Shown here one piece after another: positions 36,178 through 45,924 of a DNA stretch of 64,000 nucleotides. The notes below the pieces were generated by a model. The model did no database searches, had not been told where the DNA came from, and was given only the letters and a program-made list of their open reading frames with translations. Position 1 is the stretch's first letter; every line of letters begins with the position of its first letter. The position numbers and the translations under genes are program-made. Source of the stretch: Pseudomonas entomophila (GTDB lineage: Bacteria > Pseudomonadota > Gammaproteobacteria > Pseudomonadales > Pseudomonadaceae); the NCBI RefSeq assembly GCF_023277925.1, contig NZ_CP063832.1:5067501-5131500 (forward strand), given 5' to 3'.

Positions 36178-37845
36178 ATGCGTATCGTCCTGTTCCCGCC
36201 CCTGGCCCTTGGGGCCGCCATCCTGAGCTGTTCTTCCGCTTACGCCGTCACGCTTGAAGGTGGCGCGGTGGCCGCGCCTGATCAATATGGCGCACAGGTG
36301 GCCGCCGATATTCTGAAGAAGGGCGGCAACGCCGTGGATGCCGCCGTCGCCACGGCCTTCACCCTGGCCGTCACCTATCCCGAGGCCGGCAACATCGGCG
36401 GTGGCGGTTTCATGACCTTGTTCGTCGACGGCAAGCCGTACTTCCTCGACTACCGCGAAGTGGCGCCCAAGGCCGCCACCAAGACCATGTACCTGGATGA
36501 CAAGGGCGAGGTCATCGAGAACCTGAGCCTGGTCGGTGCCCGCGCCGCGGGCGTGCCGGGTACGGTGATGGGCCTGTGGGAGGCGCACCAGAAGTTCGGC
36601 AAGCTCAAGTGGAGCGAGCTGCTGACCCCGGCCATCGGTTATGCGCAGAACGGTTTCAAGATTGCCCAGAAGCAGTACCAGTACCGCGACGACGCCCAGG
36701 GCATGTTCAAGGCCGCCACCAACTTCAACGACTACTTCGGCACTATGAAAGTCGGTGAGCTGTTCAAGCAGCCGGAGCTGGCCAAGACCCTGGAGCGCAT
36801 CGCCGACAAGGGTGTGAGCGAGTTCTACCAGGGCCAGACCGCCGACCTGCTGGTGGCGCAGATGCAGGCCGACAAGGGCCTGATCAGCAAAGAAGACTTG
36901 AAGGACTACAAGGCCGTGTGGCGTAACCCGATCGCCATCGACTGGCGCGGCAACGTGGTCTATACCGCGCCGCCACCTAGCTCCGGTGGCGTGGCGTTGG
37001 CCCAGCTGCTGGGCATCAAGGAGGACCGCGCGGCGGACTTCAAGGGGGTCGAGCACAACTCCGCCAAGTACATCCACCTGCTGGCCGAAATCGAGAAACG
37101 GGTGTTCGCCGACCGCGCCGACTACCTGGGCGACCCGGCTTTCACGAAAGTGCCGGTCGACCAGCTGATCGCCAAGGACTACCTGGCCAAGCGCGCCGCC
37201 CAGGTCAACCCGAGCGCCATTTCCGAGACCGACAAGGTCAAGCCGGGGCTGGAGCCGCACCAGACCACGCACTTCTCCATCGTCGACAAGCAGGGCAACG
37301 CGGTGAGCAACACCTACACCCTCAACCTCGACTACGGCAGCGGCGTGGTGGTGAAGGGCGCGGGTTTCCTGCTCAACGACGAGATGGATGACTTCAGCGC
37401 CAAGCCCGGCGCGGCCAATGCCTTTGGCGTGGTGGGCGGCGACGCCAACGCCATCGCCCCGGGCAAGCGCATGCTGTCGTCGATGAGCCCGAGCCTGGTG
37501 ACCCGCGACGGCAAGGTGGTGCTGGTGGTGGGCACGCCGGGTGGTTCGCGGATCTTCACCTCGATCTTCCAGGTGATGAACAACCTGTACGACTTCGGCA
37601 TGCCACTGGAGAAAGCCGTGGCGGCGCAACGGGTGCATCACCAGTTGCTGCCCAAGGATACGATCTACTTCGACAGCTATGCGCCGCTGACCGGGGCGGT
37701 GGCGGATGACCTGAAGAAGATGGGGTATGTGCTGGAGGATCAGGGCTGGGAGATGGGCGATATCCAGGCGATCCGGGTGACCGGGGAGAAGCTGGAGACC
37801 GCGTCCGACCCGCGTGGGCGCGGGGTGGGGATGATCGTCAAGTGA
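36178..37845 (+). CDS. ggt: Gamma-glutamyltranspeptidase
   Basis: Periplasmic N-terminal-nucleophile hydrolase that cleaves glutathione and other gamma-glutamyl compounds. The 555-residue precursor has a signal peptide (IVLFPPLALGAAILSCSSAYA), the large-subunit GNIGGGGFM segment, and the autocleavage site at TTHFS with the nucleophile Thr about residue 364, then AVSNTYTLNLDYGSG and a C-terminal GTPGGSRIFT oxyanion region. The ATG at 36178 is preceded by AAGGA at 7 bases; a GTG six bases earlier is less likely. Neighbouring mcpS is convergent. Confidence 0.94.
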   Translation: MRIVLFPPLALGAAILSCSSAYAVTLEGGAVAAPDQYGAQVAADILKKGGNAVDAAVATAFTLAVTYPEAGNIGGGGFMTLFVDGKPYFLDYREVAPKAATKTMYLDDKGEVIENLSLVGARAAGVPGTVMGLWEAHQKFGKLKWSELLTPAIGYAQNGFKIAQKQYQYRDDAQGMFKAATNFNDYFGTMKVGELFKQPELAKTLERIADKGVSEFYQGQTADLLVAQMQADKGLISKEDLKDYKAVWRNPIAIDWRGNVVYTAPPPSSGGVALAQLLGIKEDRAADFKGVEHNSAKYIHLLAEIEKRVFADRADYLGDPAFTKVPVDQLIAKDYLAKRAAQVNPSAISETDKVKPGLEPHQTTHFSIVDKQGNAVSNTYTLNLDYGSGVVVKGAGFLLNDEMDDFSAKPGAANAFGVVGGDANAIAPGKRMLSSMSPSLVTRDGKVVLVVGTPGGSRIFTSIFQVMNNLYDFGMPLEKAVAAQRVHHQLLPKDTIYFDSYAPLTGAVADDLKKMGYVLEDQGWEMGDIQAIRVTGEKLETASDPRGRGVGMIVK

Positions 37846-37867
37846 TTCGTGTTGGCTGAGCTGACGT

Positions 37868-37926
37868 ATTCGCCGGCAAGCCGGCCCCTACAGGGTTAAC
37901 CGTAGGAGCCGGCTTGCCGGCGAACC
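37868..37926. repeat. REP pair
   Basis: Inverted pair attcgccggcaagccggc ... gccggcttgccggcgaa around ccctacagggttaaccgtagg, between the convergent ggt and mcpS stop codons; it could end transcription in both directions. Confidence 0.87.
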
Positions 37927-37935
37927 TTTTGCGGG

Positions 37936-39855
37936 TCAGACGCGGAACTGGCTGACCAGCGTCTGCAGGTGACCACCCAGGCGCGCCAGCTCGACGCTGG
38001 AGGCGGCGGTCTCGTCGCTGGCCGCGGCGGTCTGCTCGGACACATCACGCACATTCAGGATGCTGCGGCTGATCTCTTCGGCCACGGCGCTCTGCTGCTC
38101 GGCGGCGGCGGCGATCTGCTGGTTCATCGACTGGATGTTCGACACCGTGCGGGTGATGCTCTCCAGCGAACCCCCGGCCTTGCGTGCCAACTCGACGCTG
38201 CTGTCGGTCAGGCTGCGGCTGCCGTTCATCACTTCGGCGACCTGCTGGGTGCCGTTCTGCAGGCTGGCGATCAGGCCCTCGATCTCTTCGGTGGACTGCT
38301 GGGTACGCTGGGCCAGGCCCCGCACTTCGTCGGCGACCACGGCGAAACCACGGCCGGCTTCACCGGCACGGGCCGCTTCGATGGCGGCGTTGAGCGCCAG
38401 CAGGTTGGTCTGCTCGGCCACCGACTTGATCACGTCCATCACGCTGCCGATCTTCTGGCTTTCCTGCTGCAGCAGGGTCATCGCTTCGGTGGAACGGTGC
38501 ACTTCGTGGGCCAGGCGTTCGATCTGGCTGATCGCCTCGCTGACCACCTTGTCGCCGGTACGGGCTTCGTCGTCGGCGTTGGTCGCGGCGTGGGAGGCTT
38601 GCTCGGCGTTGCGCGCGACTTCCTGCACGGTGGCGGCCATCTCGTGCATGGCGGTGGCCACCTGGTCGGTTTCGACTTTCTGGCTGTTGGCGCCGGCGCT
38701 GGTCTGCTCGGTCACCGCCGACAGCTCTTCGGCGGCGCTGGCGATCTGGGTGACGCCGTCGCGAATGCCGGTGATCAGGTCGCGCAGGGTGGTGCCCATG
38801 CGCGCGATGCCTTCCTGCAGGGCGCCCAGCTCATCGCGGCGGGTGACACGCAGGTTCTGCGTGAGGTCGCCGCTGGCGATCTTGTTGACCACGTCCATGG
38901 TTTCGCGCAGCGGGCGGGTGATCTGGCGGGTGATGATGAAGGCCGCCAGGATGCCGACCAGCAGCGCCAGCAGGGTGGCGGTGGTCTGCAGGCTGCGGGC
39001 CTGGACGCTTTCGTCGTCGCGGCGCTCGATCTGGATCTTGTACAGCGCGTCGCTGCGCTTGACGATGTCGGCGCCCTGCACGGTCATTTCGGCACGGGCC
39101 ACACCAATGGCGGCGGTGGCGTCGCGGAACTGGCGCACGGCGTCACGGTAGGCGAGCACGGCGCTCTCGAACTGCTGGATGCGCGAGGCTTCACCTGGCA
39201 GCTGGCGCTTGAGGCTATCGATTTCGGCCAGGGCGGTCTCCAGTTGGCGCACGGCGGCCTGTTCGGCTTCCGTGGTCAGGTCGGCGATGTAGCTGCGTAC
39301 GTCCAGGCGCACTTGCACCAGTTGCTGCTTGGCCTTGCTGATCACCAGGTACTGGGCCAGGCGGCTGGCATCACTTTCGGCGTTGGACAGCACGGTGGCA
39401 CTGATGGCCTCGATCGCCTCGTTGGCGCGGCCGGCGGCCTGGTTCATCGCATCGCGGGCGGCGAGGGTGGTCTTGTAGCCCTGACGCATCTTCTCCAGCG
39501 AAACCCGGTACTCGCTGATGCTCTGGCCCTGCTCGCGCAGCAGCTTGACGTTTTCCGGGCTCTTGAAGGAGTTGACCAGGTGCTGCTGCTGGCTGCCGAA
39601 GGCGTCGAGCTTGGCCTGGACGTTGGCCGCCGAGGCGTCGTCGCCGTTGGTCAGCATCCATTGCAGGCGCGCCACGCGCAGGTTGGTCAGGTCACTGTTG
39701 AGCTGGGTGATGTCGCTCATCCAGTTGCTGCGGTCGATAAGGCTGCCCAGGCTGTTCCAGCCGGTCAGGGCCAGCAGGCCGGTCAGTACGAGGACCAGGC
39801 CGAAGCCCAGGCCGAGTTTGAGGTTGACGCTGATGTTGGCGAACCAGCTGTTCAT
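37936..39855 (-). CDS. mcpS: Methyl-accepting chemotaxis protein with helical bimodular sensor (McpS-like)
   Basis: A 639-residue transmembrane chemoreceptor. TM1 is about residues 12-31, the large all-helical periplasmic domain about 35-280 (HBM type), TM2 about 283-304, then HAMP and a signalling domain with the conserved hairpin tip around [19 protein letters not shown]. Size, topology and position beside ggt match P. putida McpS, which senses malate, succinate, fumarate, citrate and other TCA intermediates. Ligand assignment rests on this match, not on individually checked binding residues. It is monocistronic, convergent with ggt. Confidence 0.88.
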   Translation of the reverse strand: MNSWFANISVNLKLGLGFGLVLVLTGLLALTGWNSLGSLIDRSNWMSDITQLNSDLTNLRVARLQWMLTNGDDASAANVQAKLDAFGSQQQHLVNSFKSPENVKLLREQGQSISEYRVSLEKMRQGYKTTLAARDAMNQAAGRANEAIEAISATVLSNAESDASRLAQYLVISKAKQQLVQVRLDVRSYIADLTTEAEQAAVRQLETALAEIDSLKRQLPGEASRIQQFESAVLAYRDAVRQFRDATAAIGVARAEMTVQGADIVKRSDALYKIQIERRDDESVQARSLQTTATLLALLVGILAAFIITRQITRPLRETMDVVNKIASGDLTQNLRVTRRDELGALQEGIARMGTTLRDLITGIRDGVTQIASAAEELSAVTEQTSAGANSQKVETDQVATAMHEMAATVQEVARNAEQASHAATNADDEARTGDKVVSEAISQIERLAHEVHRSTEAMTLLQQESQKIGSVMDVIKSVAEQTNLLALNAAIEAARAGEAGRGFAVVADEVRGLAQRTQQSTEEIEGLIASLQNGTQQVAEVMNGSRSLTDSSVELARKAGGSLESITRTVSNIQSMNQQIAAAAEQQSAVAEEISRSILNVRDVSEQTAAASDETAASSVELARLGGHLQTLVSQFRV

Positions 39856-40045
39856 GCACGCTCTCCCAGAAAATGATTTCGCTCACTTGATCTCAATCGC
39901 TGGGCGTTGTTCTTGTGGGGAGCCCTGCTGATTCGTGCAGGGGTTATCGGCAAGGCGGGGCGAAGCTGAAACGCTTTTTCAGCCTATTTGTAACTGGTTG
40001 AAAACGTTTGCTTTTTGCGTGTGGCGAGGGGCTGCTGTGCAGCCC

Positions 40046-40077
40046 ATTCGCGGGTAAACCCGCTCCTACAGGGCCTT
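40046..40077. repeat. Single REP
   Basis: ttcgcgggtaaacccgctcc followed by tacaggg, a lone REP hairpin of the second local subtype, in the leader upstream of rhlE. Confidence 0.8.
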
Positions 40078-40138
40078 TGGATGGCCGTGGCGCTGGGGTA
40101 AACTTGCCGCCTTCGCTGAACCCCCTGACGGTATTGCC

Positions 40139-41470
40139 ATGAATTTCGCCAAACTCGGCCTGATCGAACCGCTGCTGCGCACCCTGCAAGCACTGGACTA
40201 CACCACCCCGACCCCGGTCCAGGCCCAGGCCATTCCCGCCGTGCTCGCCGGCCGCGACCTGATGGCCGCGGCCCAGACCGGCACTGGCAAGACCGCGGGC
40301 TTCGCCCTGCCGGTGCTGCAGCGCCTGGCCCTGGAGGGCGAGAAGGTCGCCGCCAACTCGGTGCGCGCGCTGGTGCTGGTGCCCACCCGCGAGCTGGCCG
40401 AGCAGGTCCACGCCAATGTGCGTGAATATGCCGAGAACCTGCCGCTGTCCACCTACGCGGTGTATGGCGGGGTCAGCATCAACCCGCAGATGATGCGCCT
40501 GCGCCGTGGCGTCGACCTGCTGGTGGCCACCCCGGGCCGCCTGCTCGACCTGTTCCGCCAGAACGCCATCAAGTTCGGCCAGGTGCAGACCCTGGTGCTC
40601 GACGAAGCCGACCGCATGCTCGACCTGGGCTTCGCCGAGGAGCTGCAGGCGGTGTACGCAGCGCTGCCGCGCAAGCGCCAGACACTGCTGTTCTCCGCCA
40701 CCTTCTCCGACCAGATCCGCCTGCTCGCGGGCCTGGCGTTGAATGACCCGCTGAGCATCGAGGTCAGCCCGCGTAACGCCGCCGCCAGCACGGTCAAGCA
40801 GTGGCTGGTGCCGGTGGACAAGAAGCGCAAGGCCGACCTGTTCTGCCACCTGCTGCGCAAGCAGCGCTGGAAGCAGGTGCTGGTGTTCGCCAAGACCCGC
40901 AACGGTGTGGACCAACTGGTCGAGCGGCTGCTCGCCGAAGGCGTCAACGCCGATGGCATCCACGGTGACCGCCCCCAGGCGACCCGTCAGCGGGCGCTGG
41001 ACAGCTTCAAGGCCCGCGAGGTCCAGGTGCTGGTAGCCACCGACGTCGCCGCTCGTGGCCTGGACATCGACGACCTGCCGCTGGTGGTCAACCTCGACCT
41101 GCCGATCGTCGCCGAAGACTACGTGCACCGCATCGGCCGTACCGGTCGCGCGGGCAACAAGGGCGAGGCGATCTCGCTGGTGTGCGCTGACGAAGTGCAA
41201 CTGCTGGCGTCGATCGAGACGCTGATCCGCCAGGTACTGCCGCGCCATGAAGAGCCGGACTTCATTCCCGACCACCGGGTGCCGGTGACCGATGCCAGTG
41301 GGCAGGTGCTGAAGAAGCCGAAAAAGCCCAAGAAACCGAAGGAGAACAGCGCCAAGCGTGGCCTGGGGCGCTGGATGGACAGCACCGAGTCGGGCGCATC
41401 GGCGCCGTCGGTCAAGGCGGTGCGCAAGGTGCCGAGCTTCGGCGGCAAGCCGCGCAAGCCCAAGCCTTGA
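40139..41470 (+). CDS. rhlE: DEAD-box ATP-dependent RNA helicase RhlE
   Basis: RNA helicase acting in ribosome assembly, RNA decay and cold adaptation. In 443 residues: Q motif near 22-30 (TPTPVQAQAIPA), Walker A AQTGTGKT near 45, DEADRMLD near 155, SATF near 185, and the C-terminal helicase motifs ATDVAARGLDID and HRIGRTGRAG. A basic low-complexity tail (KKPKKPKKPKENSAKRG) follows, as usual in RhlE for RNA contact. It is flanked by REP elements. Confidence 0.93.
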   Translation: MNFAKLGLIEPLLRTLQALDYTTPTPVQAQAIPAVLAGRDLMAAAQTGTGKTAGFALPVLQRLALEGEKVAANSVRALVLVPTRELAEQVHANVREYAENLPLSTYAVYGGVSINPQMMRLRRGVDLLVATPGRLLDLFRQNAIKFGQVQTLVLDEADRMLDLGFAEELQAVYAALPRKRQTLLFSATFSDQIRLLAGLALNDPLSIEVSPRNAAASTVKQWLVPVDKKRKADLFCHLLRKQRWKQVLVFAKTRNGVDQLVERLLAEGVNADGIHGDRPQATRQRALDSFKAREVQVLVATDVAARGLDIDDLPLVVNLDLPIVAEDYVHRIGRTGRAGNKGEAISLVCADEVQLLASIETLIRQVLPRHEEPDFIPDHRVPVTDASGQVLKKPKKPKKPKENSAKRGLGRWMDSTESGASAPSVKAVRKVPSFGGKPRKPKP

Positions 41471-41473
41471 GAT

Positions 41474-41552
41474 CGGTTCGCCGGCAAGCCGGCTCCTACG
41501 GAAGATGCGCCATGCACGGTCTGTAGGAGCCGGCTTTGCCGGCGAACAGGGC
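41474..41552. repeat. REP pair
   Basis: ggttcgccggcaagccggct ... agccggctttgccggcgaac enclose a 30-base spacer between the convergent stops of rhlE and the flavoprotein. The second arm ends within 3 bases of the flavoprotein stop. Confidence 0.87.
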
Positions 41553-41554
41553 CA

Positions 41555-42796
41555 TCAAGCCTGACGCGCCAGCCAATCCGCCGCAGCCCGTCCAGCCCGT
41601 AATCCACTGGCAAAGCACGCCGTCAGCAGGTACCCCCCAGTCGGCGCCTCCCAGTCCAGCATTTCCCCCGCGCAGAACACGCCGGGCAGCTTCGCCACCA
41701 TCAAGCCCTCGTCCAACCCTTCGAAGCGTACCCCGCCGGCACTGCTGATCGCCTCGTCCAGCGGCCGCGTGCGCACCAGGGTGATCGGCAGTGCCTTGAT
41801 CGCCGCCGCCAACCGCTCGGTGTCGGCAAAGGTCGCCGGGTCCGTGAGTTCACGCAGCAACGCCGCCTTCACCCCATCGATCCCCAACTGACCCTGCAGA
41901 TGCTTGGCCATCGACCGCGAGCCACGCGGCTTGGCCAGGGCCTGGGCGATCTTGTCCACCGGCCGGTCCGGCAGCAGGTCGAGCAGCAGCGTGCCATGCC
42001 CGTCACGGTTGATCGCTTCACGCACGGCAGCCGACCAGGCATACACCAGGCTGCCTTCCACCCCTTGCGCGGTGAGGATGAACTCGCCCTTGCGCGGCGC
42101 CAGGCCGGGCACGCTCAGGGCGATATTCTTCAGCGGCGCGCCGGCGAACTTGTCCTTGAGCAACGCACTCCAGCCTTCGACCTCGAAGCCGCAGTTGCTG
42201 GCCTGCAAGGGTGAGATATCCACACCCCGTTCACCCAGCAGGGTTGTCCACGCGCCGTCCGAACCCAGCCGCGCCCAACTGCCGCCCCCCAAGGCGAGGA
42301 TAACGGCATCGGCGTGCATGGCCAGCTCGCCCTGTGGATAAGCGATCCGCAGGCTGCCATCGGCGTTCCAGCCCAGCCAGCGGTGGCGGGTGTGGATAAC
42401 CACCCCGGCGTCGCGCAGGCGCTTGAGCCAGGCACGCAGCAGGGGCGCGGCTTTCATGTCGCGGGGGAACACCCGGCCCGAGGTGCCGACGAAGGTTTCG
42501 ATGCCCAGGCCATGAATCCACTGGCGCAGGATATCGGCGTCGAAGTCGCGCAGCAGCGCGTCGATCGCGTCGCGGCGTTCGGCGTAGCGGCCGACGAACG
42601 CGGGGTAGGGCTCGGAATGGGTGATGTTCATGCCGCCCACGCCCGCCAGCAGGAACTTGCGGCCCACCGACGGCATGGCATCGAACACCTGCACAGCCAC
42701 GCCACGCCGGGCCAGCGCCTCGGCGGCCATCAGGCCGGCGGGGCCGCCACCGATCACGGCGACTAGGGGTTGGGAGGCGGGGCGGGGATCGTTCAT
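41555..42796 (-). CDS. HI0933-family FAD-dependent flavoprotein (TIGR03862-like)
   Basis: A 413-residue flavoprotein, likely NAD(P)/FAD oxidoreductase. The N-terminal dinucleotide-binding motif is VIGGGPAGLMAAEAL, followed by GRKFLLAGVGGMNITHS typical of the HI0933 group; ALGGGSWARLGSDG and the C-terminal FCAGEMLDWEAPTGGY (second FAD contact) are also present. The start is the ATG at 42796; an upstream ATG at 42829 would add 11 residues. Substrate unknown for the family. It is not in an operon with its neighbours. Confidence 0.88.
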   Translation of the reverse strand: MNDPRPASQPLVAVIGGGPAGLMAAEALARRGVAVQVFDAMPSVGRKFLLAGVGGMNITHSEPYPAFVGRYAERRDAIDALLRDFDADILRQWIHGLGIETFVGTSGRVFPRDMKAAPLLRAWLKRLRDAGVVIHTRHRWLGWNADGSLRIAYPQGELAMHADAVILALGGGSWARLGSDGAWTTLLGERGVDISPLQASNCGFEVEGWSALLKDKFAGAPLKNIALSVPGLAPRKGEFILTAQGVEGSLVYAWSAAVREAINRDGHGTLLLDLLPDRPVDKIAQALAKPRGSRSMAKHLQGQLGIDGVKAALLRELTDPATFADTERLAAAIKALPITLVRTRPLDEAISSAGGVRFEGLDEGLMVAKLPGVFCAGEMLDWEAPTGGYLLTACFASGLRAGRAAADWLARQA

Positions 42797-42945
42797 GGCG
42801 GGTGACAGGCTGTGGAAAAGAGCGCGCATTCTACCCCAGCAGGCCTGGATGAAACACTGCTCAAAAAATGACCAGTTTCTTGCAGGTCAGGAAGTTAAAG
42901 GGCTGGGAGGGCTTTCCCGCAGGTTATCCACAGGCGGTTCCACAG

Positions 42946-43860
42946 TCATTGTGAACAACCGATGACCCGCGCCGCACTGTGATGAAGGATGCCGTGACGC
43001 CGGGCCAGGGCCGCGCGGTCCTTGCTGTAGCCGCCACCGATCACCCCGACCACCGGGATATCGCGACCCAGGCAGTGGCGCAGCACCCGTTCGTCGCGGG
43101 CGGCCAGGCCTTCGTCGGTCAGTTGCAGGTAGCCCAGGGCATCGTCCTTGTGCACATCGACGCCAGCGTCGTACAGCACCAGGTCCGGCTGGTACAGCGG
43201 CAGCAGGTAGTTCAGCGCATCGTCCACCACCTTGAGGTAGGCGTCGTCGTGCATGCCCCGTGGCAGGGGAATGTCCCAGTCGCTCTGGGCCTTGCGCGCC
43301 GGGAAGTTTTGCTCGCAGTGCAGCGACACGGTGATCGCCTCGGGGGTGTCCTGGAGGATCCGCGCGGTGCCGTCGCCCTGGTGCACGTCGCAGTCGAAGA
43401 TCAGCACCCGGTGCACGCGGCCGGCGGCCAGCAGGTAACGGCTGATCACCGCCAGGTCGTTGAAGATGCAGAAGCCGGCCGGGTGGTCGTAGTGGGCGTG
43501 GTGGGTGCCACCGGCCAGGTGGCAGGCGATGCCGTGCCGCAGCGCCATCTCGGCGCTGAGCAGCGAGCCGCCGACCGCGCGCACGGTGCGCCGGGCCAGG
43601 GCCTCGCTCCAGGGCAGGCCGAGGCGGCGCTGGTCTTCCCGCGACAGCTCGCCGTTCATGTAGCGCTCGATGTAGTCGCGGTCGTGGGCCAGGGCGAGGA
43701 TGTCGTTGGGGCAGATCTGCGGGCGCAGCAGCGCCTGGTCGGTGGTCAGCCCGCTGTCGACCAGGTGATCGCGCAGCAGGCGGAACTTGTCCATTGGGAA
43801 GCGGTGCTCCGCTGGGAACTCGGGGCTGTAGTCATCGTGGTAGATCAGCGGCAGCGGCAT
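42946..43860 (-). CDS. Histone-deacetylase-superfamily deacylase
   Basis: A 304-residue zinc hydrolase of the class II/IV HDAC-like group (AcuC/acetylpolyamine amidohydrolase type). The active-site histidine pair is in GGTHHAHYDH with GFCIFND following, and the Zn ligands are in FDCDVHQGDG and DAGVDVHKDD. It probably deacylates a small molecule or protein lysine; the substrate is not evident. Divergent from the EamA gene. Confidence 0.9.
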   Translation of the reverse strand: MPLPLIYHDDYSPEFPAEHRFPMDKFRLLRDHLVDSGLTTDQALLRPQICPNDILALAHDRDYIERYMNGELSREDQRRLGLPWSEALARRTVRAVGGSLLSAEMALRHGIACHLAGGTHHAHYDHPAGFCIFNDLAVISRYLLAAGRVHRVLIFDCDVHQGDGTARILQDTPEAITVSLHCEQNFPARKAQSDWDIPLPRGMHDDAYLKVVDDALNYLLPLYQPDLVLYDAGVDVHKDDALGYLQLTDEGLAARDERVLRHCLGRDIPVVGVIGGGYSKDRAALARRHGILHHSAARVIGCSQ

Positions 43861-43953
43861 GGGGGTGTCGTGGTCAGGGCCAGTGCTGATCTTGCCAGCA
43901 GTGCCGGGCGGGGCGCTATCCTGTTGCGCATCGCAATCGACAGGGGGAAGGGC

Positions 43954-44391
43954 ATGGGTAACGGTCTGCTGTCATCCTGGACATTCTGGGCCCTCCTGTC
44001 GGCGCTGTTCGCGGCGCTGACGGCGATCTTCGCCAAGGTCGGGGTGGCCGGCATCAACGCCGACTTCGCCACCCTGCTGCGCACGGTAGTGGTGCTGGTG
44101 AGCCTGGCGCTGATCCTCTATGCCACCGGGCAGTACCAGGCGCTGGGCTCGATCTCGCCGCGCAGCTACCTGTTTCTGCTGCTCTCGGGCCTGGCCACCG
44201 GGGCGTCGTGGATCTGCTACTTCCGTGCCCTGCAACTGGGCCAGGCTTCGCAGGTGGCGCCTGTGGACAAGTTGAGCGTGGTCTTGGTGGCGGTGCTGGG
44301 CGTGACCTTGCTGGGGGAGCGGCTCGACCTGCGCCAGTGGGCCGGCATCAGCCTGATCACCCTAGGCGTGGTGATGCTGGCCTGGCGCTAG
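43954..44391 (+). CDS. Half-size EamA-family membrane protein
   Basis: A 145-residue protein with a single EamA repeat and about five hydrophobic helices (FWALLSALFAALTAIFAKVG, TLLRTVVVLVSLALILYATG, LFLLLSGLATGASWICYFRAL, a VAVLGVTLLGERL segment and a final helix). Full-size DMT transporters have two repeats, so this protein would act as a dimer. The ATG at 43954 is preceded by AGGGGGAAGGG; the long open frame upstream runs antisense to the HDAC gene. Transported substrate unknown. Confidence 0.86.
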   Translation: MGNGLLSSWTFWALLSALFAALTAIFAKVGVAGINADFATLLRTVVVLVSLALILYATGQYQALGSISPRSYLFLLLSGLATGASWICYFRALQLGQASQVAPVDKLSVVLVAVLGVTLLGERLDLRQWAGISLITLGVVMLAWR

Positions 44392-44397
44392 GGGCTA

Positions 44398-45084
44398 TCA
44401 ACGGCCGCTGCTGGCCAGCACTCGCTGCCAGTCGGGCGCGTTCATGCGCCCGAGGATTCGCGCCTTGCCTTCAGTGTTGACCGAGACGAACAGGGCGCTG
44501 GCATAGCCGCTCTCGCGCTCGCCACCGGGTACGTGCTGCTGGCGCTGGAAATGGTCGATACAGCCGTTGTGGGTGACCAGCACCAGATTGTGCCCCACAC
44601 GCTTGCGGGCCAGGGCCTCGCTGGCGAATCTGGTGTCGCAGCGCTCCAGCCAGTCGGCGCTGTCCACCGCCTGGCCGAGGATGAAGTGCGCGGTCTGGCG
44701 TGTGCGCAGCTTGGGGCTGGTCAGCAGGTCGGCGTTGGCCAGCCCGAGTTGCTCCAGGCCCTGGCCGACGCGCCGCGCTGCCTGGCTGCCTTTGATGGTG
44801 ATGCCGGAGGGGGCGTCCAGGCACGGGCCGGGGGCGCTGTCGCAGCGTTCGGCATGGCGGATCATCACGATCACCGCGCCGTCCTTCCAGTCCTGCAACA
44901 GGCCGCTGTCACTCAGTTGCTGTTCGTTGCCAAGGTCCACGATGTGCGTCCTCGTCGCCAGCCAGGTGGTCACCCCGGCCAGGGCCATGATCAGGCCAAG
45001 GGCGGCGCCCAGCACCTTGCGCGATCGGCGCTGTGCGAGACGGGGCGGGTTGGCCGGGTTGTCCAGGGTGTTGCTGGAAAGCAT
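44398..45084 (-). CDS. Histidine phosphatase with N-terminal membrane anchor (Ais-like)
   Basis: A 228-residue histidine-phosphatase-superfamily protein: TM anchor around residues 26-46 (VLGAALGLIMALAGVTTWLA), the RHG-type catalytic motif MIRHAERCDSA, the GITIKGSQAARRVGQGL segment and the second catalytic His in LVTHNGCI. Spacing and the ERCD...GIT.KG pattern resemble E. coli Ais, a lipopolysaccharide-core heptose phosphatase. The ATG at 45084 is preceded by GGAG six bases upstream, hence my choice over upstream starts. It converges with the EamA gene with a 6-base gap. Confidence 0.84.
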   Translation of the reverse strand: MLSSNTLDNPANPPRLAQRRSRKVLGAALGLIMALAGVTTWLATRTHIVDLGNEQQLSDSGLLQDWKDGAVIVMIRHAERCDSAPGPCLDAPSGITIKGSQAARRVGQGLEQLGLANADLLTSPKLRTRQTAHFILGQAVDSADWLERCDTRFASEALARKRVGHNLVLVTHNGCIDHFQRQQHVPGGERESGYASALFVSVNTEGKARILGRMNAPDWQRVLASSGR

Positions 45085-45267
45085 GCGTCGCTCCATTGGC
45101 AGTGCGGCGTCGATTGTGGCCGCTATGGTTGCCGGCATTCTGCGAAGCGTGCCGTTGGGAGGCGGTGAAGCCGATGTGAAAAAAACATCCGCTGGCCGGC
45201 GCCTGGGTGAGCGTGCGCCGACGGCCTACGCTATACACTGGCAAGCCGCGATATCGGAGCCGCCCTG

Positions 45268-45837
45268 ATGACCCCCATCCCTGAACTGGAAAGTGCCCGG
45301 CTGGTGCTGCGCCAATGGCAGGACGACGATCTGCGCGAGTTCGCCGCCCTGTGCGCCGACCCCCAGGTGATGCGCTATTTCCCCGCGCCGATGACGCGCC
45401 TGGAAGCGGCTGCGCTGATCGGCCGGATCCGTGGCCACTTCAATGAGTACGGGTTCGGTCTGTGGGCGCTGGAGCGCAAGGACAGCGGTGCTTTCATCGG
45501 TATGACCGGGCTGCTGCACGTCAATTTCGACGCGCCGTTCGGCCCGGCGGTGGAGATCGGCTGGCGCCTGGCGCGGCGCCACTGGGGGCTGGGGTTCGCC
45601 AGCGAGGCGGCGTGGACCTGCCTGCGTTGCGCGTTCGCCCAACTGCACCTGGACGAGGTGGTGTCGTTCACCACCGAAGGCAACCTGCCGTCGCAGAAGG
45701 TCATGCAGGCCATCGGCATGCGCCACGACCCGGACGGTGCTTTCGAGCACCCGCGTCTGCCCGTGGGCCACCCGCTGCGCGCCCATGTGCTGTACCGCAT
45801 CGACCGCGCGCAGTGGCAGCAGAACCTGCGCGGCTGA
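45268..45837 (+). CDS. GNAT N-acetyltransferase, RimJ/RimL type
   Basis: A 189-residue acetyltransferase with the RimJ/RimL pattern: ESARLVLRQWQDDDLREFAA, then GMTGLLHVNFDAP, VEIGWRLARRHWGLGFASEA (acetyl-CoA site) and NLPSQKVMQAIGM. Such proteins acetylate N-terminal or small-molecule amines; the substrate cannot be predicted. Preceded by CGGAG. Confidence 0.88.
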   Translation: MTPIPELESARLVLRQWQDDDLREFAALCADPQVMRYFPAPMTRLEAAALIGRIRGHFNEYGFGLWALERKDSGAFIGMTGLLHVNFDAPFGPAVEIGWRLARRHWGLGFASEAAWTCLRCAFAQLHLDEVVSFTTEGNLPSQKVMQAIGMRHDPDGAFEHPRLPVGHPLRAHVLYRIDRAQWQQNLRG

Positions 45838-45924
45838 ATACACGGGCATCGACGGGGCGAATGACAAACGCTGTATCATCTGCCGCTATAACAGCGCCGT
45901 AATGCCTTGCCAGGAGAACCTTCC

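Noticed and set aside
37969..39876. 635-codon plus-strand frame opposite mcpS
   Set aside because: Shadow of the chemoreceptor's repetitive helical coding sequence.
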